34,351 nt of DNA from Bacteroidales bacterium (GTDB lineage Bacteria; Bacteroidota; Bacteroidia; Bacteroidales; UBA932). A program made the position numbers and the translations under genes. This document shows positions 1 through 7,641 of the stretch, piece after piece (positions within the stretch are counted from its first letter, which is position 1; every line of letters starts with the position of its first letter). The DNA is taken from NCBI GenBank assembly GCA_016281015.1, contig JAEEHS010000010.1, forward strand, positions 1 through 34,351. The letters are read 5' to 3'. Below the pieces are notes generated by a model. That model made no database searches. It was not told the origin of the DNA and saw only the letters and a list, made by a program, of their open reading frames with translations.

Positions 1-573
1 CACTACGACGTGGGCCATTCCTGGGAAGAGTTCCGGGCCATTATCCCGAACCTGCTGACCGCCGGGCTGCTGGGCAATCCGTACGTTTTCGCCGATATGA
101 TCGGCGGCGGGCTATCCGGCAGTTATATGCCGGGCAAGACCTTCTCCCATAAATTGTTTATCCGCTCTTGCGAGCTGCAGGCGCTGATGCCGATGATGCA
201 GTTCAGCGCGGCGCCCTGGCGGGTACTGACAAAGGAGGAATGCGTGCTTTGCCGGGGCTTTGCGGAACTCCATGTTCAGTTCGGCCCCTATATCATGGAG
301 CAGGTGCATCATGCCTCCTCCACCGGCGAACCGATTATGCGCTCGATGGAATACGAATTCCCCGGCTGCGGCTATGAGCATGTCAACCAGCAGTTCATGC
401 TTGGGCCGCGCTATCTTGTCGCGCCGGTCACCAGCGAGGACGACAGCAAGACGGTGTATCTTCCCGCCGGCATGTGGCGCGACGATCTGGGTGAAACCAT
501 CGAGGGCCCCAAGGTTCTGGAACTCAGTAATATACCTATAGGGCGACTTCCTTATTACGAAAAAGTCAAGTAG
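1..573 (+). CDS. GH31 family glycosidase, C-terminal fragment (5' end outside window)
   Basis: Open from base 1 (first codons read HYDVGHSW) to TAG at 571-573; the N-terminal part lies left of the window. The 190 visible residues align well with the C-terminal part of the GH31 gene at 3884-5509. Shared blocks include DMIGGG, (I/V)RSC, LMPMMQFS or VMPMMQFS, APWR, GEP(I/L)(M/V)R and the closing KVK. The Asp of DMIGGG (residue 32 of the fragment) sits where MYORG-type GH31 enzymes carry the acid/base; the nucleophile Asp would be in the missing part. The C-terminal beta-sandwich follows (about residues 110-190). The next gene starts directly after the stop, so this is an operon member. The substrate is not readable; alpha-galactoside or alpha-glucoside hydrolysis is the family expectation. 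Confidence 0.85.
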   Translation, partial: HYDVGHSWEEFRAIIPNLLTAGLLGNPYVFADMIGGGLSGSYMPGKTFSHKLFIRSCELQALMPMMQFSAAPWRVLTKEECVLCRGFAELHVQFGPYIMEQVHHASSTGEPIMRSMEYEFPGCGYEHVNQQFMLGPRYLVAPVTSEDDSKTVYLPAGMWRDDLGETIEGPKVLELSNIPIGRLPYYEKVK

Positions 574-2661
574 ATGAGAAACATCGCATTTATCTGCGGA
601 ATCTTGTTTTCCGCCGGCCTCCTGCAGGCGCAGGAAGGTATTTCCCATCCCGTCAGGCCCTCCGACAAGGACCGAGCTGCCAGGCTCGTTTCACAGATGA
701 CCCTTGATGAGAAGATCGGTTTTATCTCTGGCAAGATTGACGGATTCAATACCCTGGCTATTCCGCGCCTCGGCATCCCCTCCATCAGGATGGCCGACGG
801 TCCACAGGGCGTCCGGAATGTCAAAGCGAAGAACATCCAGAGCACGTTCTACCCTTGCGGCATCTCTGCCGCCGCCACCTGGAACCGCGCGGCCGTCTAT
901 GAGATGGGTGCCGGCATTGGCTGTGCGGCCCGCCGTCAGGGCGTGCAGATTTTGCTGGGCCCCGGCGTCAACATCTATCGAAGCGCTCTGTGCGGCCGTA
1001 ATTTCGAGTACTACGGTGAAGACCCTTACCTTGCCTCTGAAACGGCCTTGAACTATATCTGGGGTATGCAGGACCAAGGTGTAATCGCCACGATCAAGCA
1101 CTTTGCCCTTAACCAGCAGGAATACGACCGTCACGGCGTCAGTTCCAACGTCGATGAACGAACAATCAACGAAATATACTTCCCTACCTTCCGGAAAGCT
1201 GTGGAGCAGGCTGGCGTCGGTGCCGTAATGACCAGTTACAACCCTGTAAACGGCGTCTATGCCGCCGAGAATTCCTGGCTGGTGAAGGAGAATCTTCGCG
1301 CCTGGGGCCACGATGGCATCGTGATGACGGACTGGGCTTCCTCTTATTCAACGTTGGGATTCCTGACGGGAGGAGTGGATCTTGAGATGCCCCGCAGCTA
1401 TGTGACCAAGCCCGAGGATGTGAAGGCCCTGCTGGAAAACGGCGTAATCTCCGAGGCTGCTCTTGACGAGAAGTGTCGTCATCTGCTGCAGGTCTTCTCT
1501 GCGTTCGGCCTGCTGGATGCCAATCTGGAAGCCGATCCTTCGGCCGAGGATCCGACCTTGTCGCAAAAGAGGGCATATGAAATTGCCCTGGAAGGCCCAG
1601 TTCTCTTGAAGAATGCGGACGGCATCCTTCCGCTGAAGCCGGGCAAGAAAAACCTGATCGTAGTGACCGGCCCCAATGCCCATGTAATGGCGTGCGGCGG
1701 CGGTTCAGGCTGGGTCCAGCCGGAAGACGGGAAGGGTGTCACCCCTGCCGCCGGCCTGCTGGGACTGGGAAAAGGCTGGAACGTCGTGGCCGAGGATTCC
1801 CCCAGGCCCGAGTTGCTTCGCCAGGCCGCTGCTGTGGTGGTCTGCGTCGGCTTTGACCGCCTGTCCGAAAGTGAAAATTTCGACCGTAAGTATGTCCTTG
1901 AACCAAATAACCAGGATCCGCTTATCGAACGCATCGCTTCCTATAATCCCAATGTGATTGTCGTGGCGAATTCTGGTGGTGAATTCAGGATCCGCACCTG
2001 GGAGGAGAAGGTCAAGGCGATTCTCCTGACTTGGTATCCCGGCCAGGAGGGCGGAAATGCCCTGGCGGCCATTCTCTCCGGCCGGGTCTCTCCTTCGGGT
2101 AAATTGCCATTCACTTTCTGGGGTGCGGAGGACAAGAATCCCGCCCAGAAGTGGTATGGCATCGTCCCCAGGAAGGCCGCTCCGAGAACCCGGCCCAGCC
2201 AGGATACATATCCCTATATCCTCTATGGAGAGGGGATTTTCCTGGGATACCGGGGCGTGGAACATTTCGGCGTAGAGCCGTTATACCCTTTCGGTTACGG
2301 CTTGAGCTATACCTCTTTTGAATATTCTGACATTTCTGTCGAAAAGGCCGGTGACGGCTTCGACGTGCATTTTACCGTGCGTAATACGGGCTCGATGGCC
2401 GCAAAGGAAGCGGTACAGCTGTATGTAGCGCCTGTCCATCCTTCCGTGGCGCGTCCGGCCAAGGAACTGAAGGGGTACGAGAAGAAGTTGATCGCTCCCG
2501 GTGCGTCCGCGTCTTACACGATTCACCTCGGCCCCGACGCTTTCAGCTATTACGACGTTTCCTCCCATTCCTGGAAGGTCGATCCGGGCGAGTACCGCAT
2601 CCTCGTCGGCGCCTCCTCCGCCGATATCCGACTGGAAATTAAAGTAACATGTTCGATATGA
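574..2661 (+). CDS. Secreted GH3 beta-glycosidase (beta-glucosidase type)
   Basis: 695 residues starting at the ATG immediately after the upstream stop codon. The N-terminus is a signal peptide (residues 1-20, hydrophobic core ending LLQAQ), so periplasmic or surface action is likely. The GH3 TIM barrel shows RNFEYYGEDP (142-151), IKHFALN (174-180) and the nucleophile Asp253 in GIVMTDW. The second alpha/beta domain (about 340-560) carries SESENFDR (431-438), whose Glu434 is the probable acid/base. A fibronectin-III-like domain ends the protein (about 580-690), as in most Bacteroidota beta-glucosidases. Full family length with no disruption. It removes non-reducing beta-linked sugars, probably glucose or xylose, from oligosaccharides made by the other operon enzymes; exact specificity is inference. 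Its TGA overlaps the next gene's ATG. Confidence 0.93.
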   Translation: MRNIAFICGILFSAGLLQAQEGISHPVRPSDKDRAARLVSQMTLDEKIGFISGKIDGFNTLAIPRLGIPSIRMADGPQGVRNVKAKNIQSTFYPCGISAAATWNRAAVYEMGAGIGCAARRQGVQILLGPGVNIYRSALCGRNFEYYGEDPYLASETALNYIWGMQDQGVIATIKHFALNQQEYDRHGVSSNVDERTINEIYFPTFRKAVEQAGVGAVMTSYNPVNGVYAAENSWLVKENLRAWGHDGIVMTDWASSYSTLGFLTGGVDLEMPRSYVTKPEDVKALLENGVISEAALDEKCRHLLQVFSAFGLLDANLEADPSAEDPTLSQKRAYEIALEGPVLLKNADGILPLKPGKKNLIVVTGPNAHVMACGGGSGWVQPEDGKGVTPAAGLLGLGKGWNVVAEDSPRPELLRQAAAVVVCVGFDRLSESENFDRKYVLEPNNQDPLIERIASYNPNVIVVANSGGEFRIRTWEEKVKAILLTWYPGQEGGNALAAILSGRVSPSGKLPFTFWGAEDKNPAQKWYGIVPRKAAPRTRPSQDTYPYILYGEGIFLGYRGVEHFGVEPLYPFGYGLSYTSFEYSDISVEKAGDGFDVHFTVRNTGSMAAKEAVQLYVAPVHPSVARPAKELKGYEKKLIAPGASASYTIHLGPDAFSYYDVSSHSWKVDPGEYRILVGASSADIRLEIKVTCSI

Positions 2662-3827
2662 AAAAAGTATTAATCATCCTGTGCTGCCTGGCAGCGATTG
2701 CGGCTTGTACGGCGCGGAAACCCCAGTATCGCGTGTGCGCCTATGTATGGCCCTCCTGTCACGATGATTCTCTTGCCCACAGCTGGCTCTGGGAAGACGG
2801 AGAGGGGGAGTGGGAAGTCATCAAAAAAGGAAATCCCCGTTTCGAGGGGCATTATCAGCCCAAGCGCCCCCTCTGGGGCTATGGCCTCGACGACGATCCG
2901 CAAGTGGTCGAGCAATGGATCCAGACGGCACTCAAGTATGGCGTCAATACCTTTGTCTATGACTGGTACTGGTACAACGCTCCGGACGGCTACCACGGCC
3001 CTTATCTGGAGTCGGCTCTCGACAACGGCTTCCTCAAGGCCCCGTCCAACCGCAAGATGGACTTCTTCCTGATGTACGCCAACCACGACGTGAAGTACAG
3101 TTACTGGAACTATCACAAGTGGGGCGCTGATGCCGATTCTCTCCTGTTCAATCCGCGCGTGGGAATGGAGGACTGGAAACAGATTGTGAACCGTGTGATT
3201 TCACAGTATTTCCACCTCCCGAACTATGCCAAGATTGACGGGAAGCCCATCTTCGCGATGTTCAACGAGAGCATTTTCAAGCAGGGCTTTTCTTCGGATG
3301 ATGAGGCTGCCGAGGCGATGGCCTATTTCCGGAATGAGGTCAAGAAGGCCGGGTTTCCGGGGCTTTGGCTGCAGCTGACGCCGGGTGACGGTACCGACCT
3401 TTCGAAGCAAGATCCAGTTCAGTTAAAAGCGGATATCGAAGCGCTTGAAATCGATGCCATTGCATGCTACAATATGGGCGGTTTTACGCCGGATTATGCG
3501 CAGCAGTGCGCCAATTCCGTCGCCATCCGCGCACAGGTCGATTCGCTCTACGACATCCCGATCTTTCCGACCGTTTCAATCGGTTGGGACGACAGCCCTC
3601 GTTTCCCTCGCAAGGGAGCGGATGATATTACCCATTTCAATCATAGCCCTGAGGTATTCCAGCAGTACCTGCAGATTGCGAAGGAGTACGCCGACGCCCA
3701 CGCGGACACCCAGCCCCGAATGGTGATGGTGAATGCCTGGAACGAGTGGGTGGAAGGCAGTTACCTCCTTCCCGACGAGGTATGGGGCTTCCAGTGGCTG
3801 GAAGCGGTGAAGAAAGTTTTTGAATAG
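2658..3827 (+). CDS. GH99-like / WbsX-type glycan-active lipoprotein
   Basis: Start taken at ATG 2658, which overlaps the GH3 stop as ATGA; an in-frame ATG at 2649 is possible but would put charged residues before the signal peptide. The first 17 residues form a lipoprotein signal (LAAIAAC, lipid on Cys17), so the protein is membrane-anchored. The rest (389 aa in total) matches the WbsX/GH99-like family: a GHYQPKRPL block near residue 64, a TFVYDWYWYN strand, and the C-terminal NAWNEWVEGSYLLPDE at 359-374. Members are often labelled glycosyltransferase from the O-antigen protein WbsX. The secreted location and glycosidase neighbours instead suggest an endo-acting hydrolase of GH99/GH71 fold. 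Substrate unknown. Confidence 0.8.
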   Translation: MKKVLIILCCLAAIAACTARKPQYRVCAYVWPSCHDDSLAHSWLWEDGEGEWEVIKKGNPRFEGHYQPKRPLWGYGLDDDPQVVEQWIQTALKYGVNTFVYDWYWYNAPDGYHGPYLESALDNGFLKAPSNRKMDFFLMYANHDVKYSYWNYHKWGADADSLLFNPRVGMEDWKQIVNRVISQYFHLPNYAKIDGKPIFAMFNESIFKQGFSSDDEAAEAMAYFRNEVKKAGFPGLWLQLTPGDGTDLSKQDPVQLKADIEALEIDAIACYNMGGFTPDYAQQCANSVAIRAQVDSLYDIPIFPTVSIGWDDSPRFPRKGADDITHFNHSPEVFQQYLQIAKEYADAHADTQPRMVMVNAWNEWVEGSYLLPDEVWGFQWLEAVKKVFE

Positions 3828-3845
3828 TTCGTTATTTGGCTAATC

Positions 3846-3877
3846 GTTGATAATCAATACAGAAATAACTATATTCG
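3846..3877 (+). promoter_or_regulatory. Probable internal Bacteroidota promoter before GH31
   Basis: GTTG at 3846-3849, a 20-nt spacer, then TATATTCG at 3870-3877. Each element has one mismatch to the TTTG / TAnnTTTG consensus. The ATG of the GH31 gene begins 6 nt after the second box, so transcripts would have almost no leader. It would let GH31 and the phosphoesterase gene be expressed apart from the upstream genes. Confidence 0.5.
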
Positions 3878-3883
3878 CCCCTT

Positions 3884-5509
3884 ATGAAAACCCTCAGATT
3901 CCTTGCCCTTCTGGCCTTTATGGCCCTTGCCGCTTCGGCGCTCAAGGCGCAGTCCCTTTCCGTCACCATGCTCCCCGGGGAAAAGTGGTGGGGAGCCTTT
4001 GATAACCCCGCGGCCTGGAAGATTACCCAGGCGGGAGGACGCTACGCCTTTCCTTTCGACGCGTCGATGGATTTTACGATCGACCTCAGGAGCGAGACGT
4101 ACAGCAACAACTGCGTGCCGCTGCTCACTTCGAGCAAGGGGCGCTACATCTGGAGCGATGCTCCGTTTAAGGCCAGTTTCCGTGAGGGTGTCATCAGCTT
4201 TGAAGGGACGGCGCCGATCGAGCTTGTCCAGGCGGGAGGAACGCTGCGGGAAGCCTTTCTCGCGGCCTCCAGGGCTCATTTCCCGCCCTCCGGGGTGATT
4301 CCGCCCGAGGAGTTTATCGCGCGTCCCCAGTACAATACCTGGATCGAGCTGATGTACAATCAGAACCAGGCGGACATCCTCCGTTATGCCCATGCGATCG
4401 CGGACAACGGCTTTCCGACAGGGGCGGTCCTGATGGTCGACGACAATTGGCAGAAATACTACGGCAACTACGACTTCAAGCCGGAGCGTTTCCCGGATCC
4501 GAAGGGGATGATGGACGAGCTCCATGCGCTGGGTTTCAAGGTGATGCTCTGGGTCTGTCCATACGTTTCACCGGATTCGCCGGAGTTCCGGGAACTGGAG
4601 AAGAAGGGCTATTTCGTCAAGGAGGCGGCGGGGAAGCGTCCTGCGATTGTTCCATGGTGGAACGGTTACAGCGCCATGCTGGACATGTCCCATCCCGGGG
4701 CCCGCGCCTGGATGGTCGCAAGGCTTCACGAAATGCAGGAAAAATATGGGGTGGACGGCTTCAAGTTCGATGCCGGCGACGCGGCCAATTATGCTCCGGA
4801 AGCGATTCGTGTCCATGACGGCAAGTCCTATGGACCGGAACACACCCGCCTATGGTGCAAAATGGCGGACGACTTCCCGTACAACGAGCTCCGGGCGAGC
4901 TGGAAACTGGCCGGCGAGCCCATCGTGATGCGTCTTTGCGACAAGAAAGCCGACTGGAAGGCCGTCCAGACCCTGGTCCCGGCCATGATCAACGCTTCGA
5001 TGGAGGGCCATCTCTATGTCTGTCCGGACATGATCGGCGGGGGAGAGTTCACGAGTTTCCTCGATGTCGACCCCGCTGACATCGATCAGGAGATGATCGT
5101 CCGCAGCTGCCAGATCCACGCGGTGATGCCGATGATGCAGTTCAGCGTCGCTCCCTGGCGGATTCTATCGAAAGAGAATCTGGAAATCTGCCGGAAGGCA
5201 GCCTGGCTCCATGCGGAGCTGGGACCCTATCTCGTGGAGGAGGCCCGGAAGGGGGCCGTGAGCGGAGAGCCCCTCGTCCGGCCGATGGATTACGCTTTCC
5301 CGGGTCAGGGCTTCGAGGGCTGCGCCGACCAGTATATGCTGGGGGAGAAGTACCTGATGGCTCCGATGCAGGCTCCGGGGACGCAGCGCACGGTCCGCCT
5401 CCCGAAAGGCCGCTGGCAGGACGAGACCGGCCGCAAATACAAGGGCGGGAAGGTCTATACCCTTGATGTTCCGCTGGAGCGGATTCCTGTTTTTACCAAG
5501 GTCAAATAG
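3884..5509 (+). CDS. Secreted GH31 glycosidase, MYORG/alpha-galactosidase-like subgroup
   Basis: 541 residues with a signal peptide (1-22, ending LKAQ). The N-terminal beta domain (about 25-140) is followed by the barrel with MVDDNWQKYYG (184-194), MLWVCPYVSPDSPEF, and the probable nucleophile Asp296 in GFKFDAGD. The probable acid/base is Asp382 in CPDMIGGG. The FKFDAGD plus PDMIGG pair resembles the MYORG branch of GH31, reported as alpha-galactosidase, more than the classic WxGD alpha-glucosidases. The barrel ends near 430 and a C-terminal beta-sandwich follows. It is paralogous to the fragment at the left edge, so the operon carries two related enzymes, perhaps for different linkages of one glycan. 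A 56-base gap with a promoter-like sequence separates it from the previous gene. Sugar specificity is not proven by the sequence. Confidence 0.9.
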   Translation: MKTLRFLALLAFMALAASALKAQSLSVTMLPGEKWWGAFDNPAAWKITQAGGRYAFPFDASMDFTIDLRSETYSNNCVPLLTSSKGRYIWSDAPFKASFREGVISFEGTAPIELVQAGGTLREAFLAASRAHFPPSGVIPPEEFIARPQYNTWIELMYNQNQADILRYAHAIADNGFPTGAVLMVDDNWQKYYGNYDFKPERFPDPKGMMDELHALGFKVMLWVCPYVSPDSPEFRELEKKGYFVKEAAGKRPAIVPWWNGYSAMLDMSHPGARAWMVARLHEMQEKYGVDGFKFDAGDAANYAPEAIRVHDGKSYGPEHTRLWCKMADDFPYNELRASWKLAGEPIVMRLCDKKADWKAVQTLVPAMINASMEGHLYVCPDMIGGGEFTSFLDVDPADIDQEMIVRSCQIHAVMPMMQFSVAPWRILSKENLEICRKAAWLHAELGPYLVEEARKGAVSGEPLVRPMDYAFPGQGFEGCADQYMLGEKYLMAPMQAPGTQRTVRLPKGRWQDETGRKYKGGKVYTLDVPLERIPVFTKVK

Positions 5510-5516
5510 TTTGGAT

Positions 5517-6494
5517 ATGAAAAGGCTTCTTTTTTTGCTTCTGGGGACAGCCGTTCTGCTGGGCGGCTGCACCGGCGCCGGGCCCAGGAAAACGCCGCTC
5601 CGCCTCCTTTATTGGAATATCCAGAACGGCATGTGGGATGGGCAGGATGATGATTACGGGCGTTTTGTGACCTGGGTGAAGCAGCAGGAGCCCGACGTCT
5701 GTGTCTGGTGCGAGGCCCAGCCGATTTACAAAAACGGAACGGCGGACAAGCTGGACGATCTCGCCGAGTGGCGGAAGGACGAGCCGCTTCTGGCGTTCTG
5801 GAAGGAACTCGCGGCCCGCTATGGACACGAATATATCTCTCTCAGCGGCCACCGGGACAATTATCCCCAGGTCGTTACCTCCCGCTATCCCATCGAGGAG
5901 GTGGAGCGGATCATCGGGAACGGCGCCGATTCGGTCGTTTCCCATGGCGCCCTATGGGCCCGAGTCCAGCTCGCCGACAAGCCCGTCAACATCGTGACCC
6001 TCCATACCTGGCCCCTGAAATGGTTCATGGGCATTGATTACAGCCAGATCGAGGAGAGCTCTGCGGCCCATGGCGGGGACTTCTACCGTGCCCTGGAGAT
6101 GCAGTACATCTGCGAGCATACAATCCTGAAGGCGGAGGACCCCGACAATGAGTATTGGATGATGATGGGTGATTTCAATTCCATCTCCATCCAGGACAAC
6201 TGGGTCTATGAGTATGAGCCGGACGATACCCGTTTCCTGGTCCATGACTATATCCTCGGCAAGACGCCCTACCACGACATCATCGCCGAGCGCCACCCCG
6301 GCGCCTTCTTCACCTCTACCGGCGGTCGCCGGCGGATTGATTATGTCTACACGACGAAAGCCCTCCGGGACTGCGTCCAGGATGCCCGTATCCTCACCGA
6401 CTCCTACACCCAGCCGGTCCGTGACTCCCTGAACATCTCCAACTTCTATCATCCCTCCGACCACCGTCCCATCCTCGTGGATTACGCATTCTAG
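5517..6494 (+). CDS. Endonuclease/exonuclease/phosphatase-fold lipoprotein
   Basis: Start at ATG 5517, 7 nt after the GH31 stop, because it gives a clean lipoprotein signal (MKRLLFLL to LLGGC, Cys18). An upstream in-frame ATG at 5463 would overlap GH31 by 47 nt and bury the signal. The 325-residue product shows all metal-phosphoesterase motifs of the EEP superfamily: Asn34 in LYWNIQNG, Glu66 in CEAQP, His163 in TLHTWP, GDFN at 208-211, Asp275 in RRIDYV, and Asp315-His316 in SDHRP. The family cleaves phosphodiester or phosphomonoester bonds with a divalent metal (DNA, sphingomyelin, inositol phosphates). As the last gene of a glycosidase operon and a surface lipoprotein, it may remove a phosphate group from the target glycan; that is inference. 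A nuclease role is the main alternative. Confidence 0.85.
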   Translation: MKRLLFLLLGTAVLLGGCTGAGPRKTPLRLLYWNIQNGMWDGQDDDYGRFVTWVKQQEPDVCVWCEAQPIYKNGTADKLDDLAEWRKDEPLLAFWKELAARYGHEYISLSGHRDNYPQVVTSRYPIEEVERIIGNGADSVVSHGALWARVQLADKPVNIVTLHTWPLKWFMGIDYSQIEESSAAHGGDFYRALEMQYICEHTILKAEDPDNEYWMMMGDFNSISIQDNWVYEYEPDDTRFLVHDYILGKTPYHDIIAERHPGAFFTSTGGRRRIDYVYTTKALRDCVQDARILTDSYTQPVRDSLNISNFYHPSDHRPILVDYAF

Positions 6495-6506
6495 ACCGTC
6501 CGGTCT
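6493..6506 (+). terminator. Short stem after the glycosidase operon (weak terminator candidate)
   Basis: Perfect inverted repeat AGACCG-TC-CGGTCT overlapping the stop codon of the phosphoesterase gene. The two-base loop would have to open at least one pair, and no T-run follows, so it is at best a weak or factor-dependent stop signal. Confidence 0.25.
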
Positions 6507-6605
6507 CTACCGAGCCCATGTGCGAGGAGCCTATGTCCGAGGGGCCCTCCCCATGTCCCCGGGCCCCCCATGCCCCCAGCAGCCCCTACCGCAGGTCCTA
6601 CGAGG

Positions 6606-6712
6606 CGTGAAATGGAAACTCTTATCCATCAATGAGTTATGCAATCCAACCTCTGCATTATGCAGAGGTTGAAAGTTATAATTTACTGTTGCTCAATTGT
6701 TTCCATTTCACG
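6606..6712. repeat. Nested inverted repeat, possible small palindromic or MITE-like element
   Basis: The outer arms are perfect over 14 nt: CGTGAAATGGAAAC at 6606-6619 and its reverse complement at 6699-6712. Inside lies a near-perfect palindrome at 6647-6671, with 12-nt arms CAACCTCTGCAT around a single T. The whole unit is 107 bp and has no coding capacity. I saw no clear target-site duplication. It could be a non-autonomous mobile element, a repeated intergenic palindrome, or RNA structure at the end of the upstream transcript. No second copy was seen in this window. Confidence 0.6.
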
Positions 6713-6736
6713 GCAAAAAAAAAACTTCAAAAAAAG

Positions 6737-6767
6737 TTTGCAAGTTCAAAAATTCTTTCTACCTTTG
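6737..6767 (+). promoter_or_regulatory. Consensus Bacteroidota promoter of the ABC operon
   Basis: TTTG at 6737-6740, a 19-nt spacer, and TACCTTTG at 6760-6767. This is an exact match to the primary-sigma-factor consensus TTTG-N19-21-TAnnTTTG. The operator at 6770-6791 begins 3 nt later, covering the expected transcription start. Confidence 0.88.
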
Positions 6768-6769
6768 CG

Positions 6770-6791
6770 GTGTACTAATAAACTAATACAC
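6770..6791 (+). promoter_or_regulatory. Probable GntR (YtrA-type) operator
   Basis: GTGTA at 6770-6774 and its inverted copy TACAC at 6787-6791 are 12 nt apart, with further partial symmetry (CTAAT / CTAAT) between them. YtrA-family GntR repressors bind a dyad of the form AGTGTA-N13-TACACT, as I recall for Bacillus. The dyad overlaps the predicted transcription start, and a YtrA-type gene is third in the operon, so autorepression is the likely mechanism. Confidence 0.65.
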
Positions 6792-6801
6792 TCGCAAAGT
6801 T

Positions 6802-7629
6802 ATGATACAAGTCCATGATTTAGGCTTCAGCTATGGCCCCAAAGAGGTCCTGAGCCACATCTCGATGCAGATCGAGCCCGGTAACATTTATGGACTGCTC
6901 GGAGAGAACGGAGTAGGGAAGACCACCCTCCTGACCCTCCTCTGCGGTCTGAAAAAGCCCTTGAAGGGAAGTATCGAAGTGGACGGCCGCGATCCTTTCG
7001 ACCGCGAACCTTCCCTCCTGCAGGAGCAGTTCTACCTCCCGGATGAAGTCGAGGCAGTCAACGCCAAAGCGCTCTCCTTCGCCAAGGAAAACGGCGTCTT
7101 CTGGCCGAACTTCTCCCTGGAAAAGTTCCAGGCCATCCTTTCGGAATTCGAGGTCGACCCCGAGCAGAAGATGGACACTATGTCCGCCGGCCAGCTCAAG
7201 AAGACCTGGATTGCCTTCGCCCTGTCCTGCGGTGCGCGCCATTATTATATGGATGAACCCACGAACGGGCTGGACATTCCGTCCAAAGCGCAGTTCCGCA
7301 AGGCCCTGACCCGCTACACCTCGGAAGACGCCGCCATCGTCATTTCTACCCACCAGGTCCGCGATCTGGAGAATGTCATCGATCCGGTCATCATCCTGGA
7401 CAAGCGGGATGTGCTGGTGAATGCCTCCTTGGAGAAGATTGCCGAGAAATTCTTCTTCGACTATGGGACCGAAATCCATCCCGGCGCCCTTTATCTGGAA
7501 CAGACGCCCGGCGGCTGCATCCAGGTCTATCCCAACACGACGGGCGAAGAGTCCAAGGTCCATATCGAGGCGTTCTTCAATACGGTCCATGCCCATAAGG
7601 ACCTTGTCAAATCCATGTTGAACCAGTAA
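6802..7629 (+). CDS. ABC transporter ATP-binding protein
   Basis: 275 residues with the usual ABC order: Walker A GENGVGKT (34-41), signature MSAGQLKK (127-134), Walker B HYYMDEP with catalytic Glu152, D-loop NGLD (155-158) and H-loop ISTHQ. About 60 extra residues follow the nucleotide-binding domain. It binds and hydrolyses ATP to drive the membrane partner encoded next (12 nt downstream). The pairing with a YtrA-type regulator recalls the Bacillus YtrB module, which responds to cell-wall-active compounds. The transported substrate cannot be read from sequence. The leader is about 30 nt, and the gene is preceded by a consensus promoter and a probable operator. Confidence 0.92.
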   Translation: MIQVHDLGFSYGPKEVLSHISMQIEPGNIYGLLGENGVGKTTLLTLLCGLKKPLKGSIEVDGRDPFDREPSLLQEQFYLPDEVEAVNAKALSFAKENGVFWPNFSLEKFQAILSEFEVDPEQKMDTMSAGQLKKTWIAFALSCGARHYYMDEPTNGLDIPSKAQFRKALTRYTSEDAAIVISTHQVRDLENVIDPVIILDKRDVLVNASLEKIAEKFFFDYGTEIHPGALYLEQTPGGCIQVYPNTTGEESKVHIEAFFNTVHAHKDLVKSMLNQ

Positions 7630-7641
7630 AAAGTGACGGCT

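Larger units (their letters stand above)
6495..6801. other. 307-base non-coding gap before the ABC operon
   Basis: No credible gene was found here. The first hundred bases are very rich in C and G with imperfect copies of a CC(C/T)ATGT-plus-GAGG unit. They contain a hairpin with arms GGGGCCC (6541-6547) and GGGCCCC (6561-6567). The middle holds a nested inverted repeat (6606-6712). The last part is AT-rich and holds the promoter and operator of the ABC operon. The sharp change from C-rich to A-rich sequence near 6600 suggests pieces of different origin. Confidence 0.7.

Noticed and set aside
2649..2657. Upstream ATG for the GH99-like gene
   Set aside because: ATG 2658 gives a proper lipoprotein signal and the typical ATGA overlap with the GH3 stop.
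6606..6712. CRISPR repeat or insertion sequence
   Set aside because: Only one unit is present, with no spacers, no transposase and no convincing target duplication.
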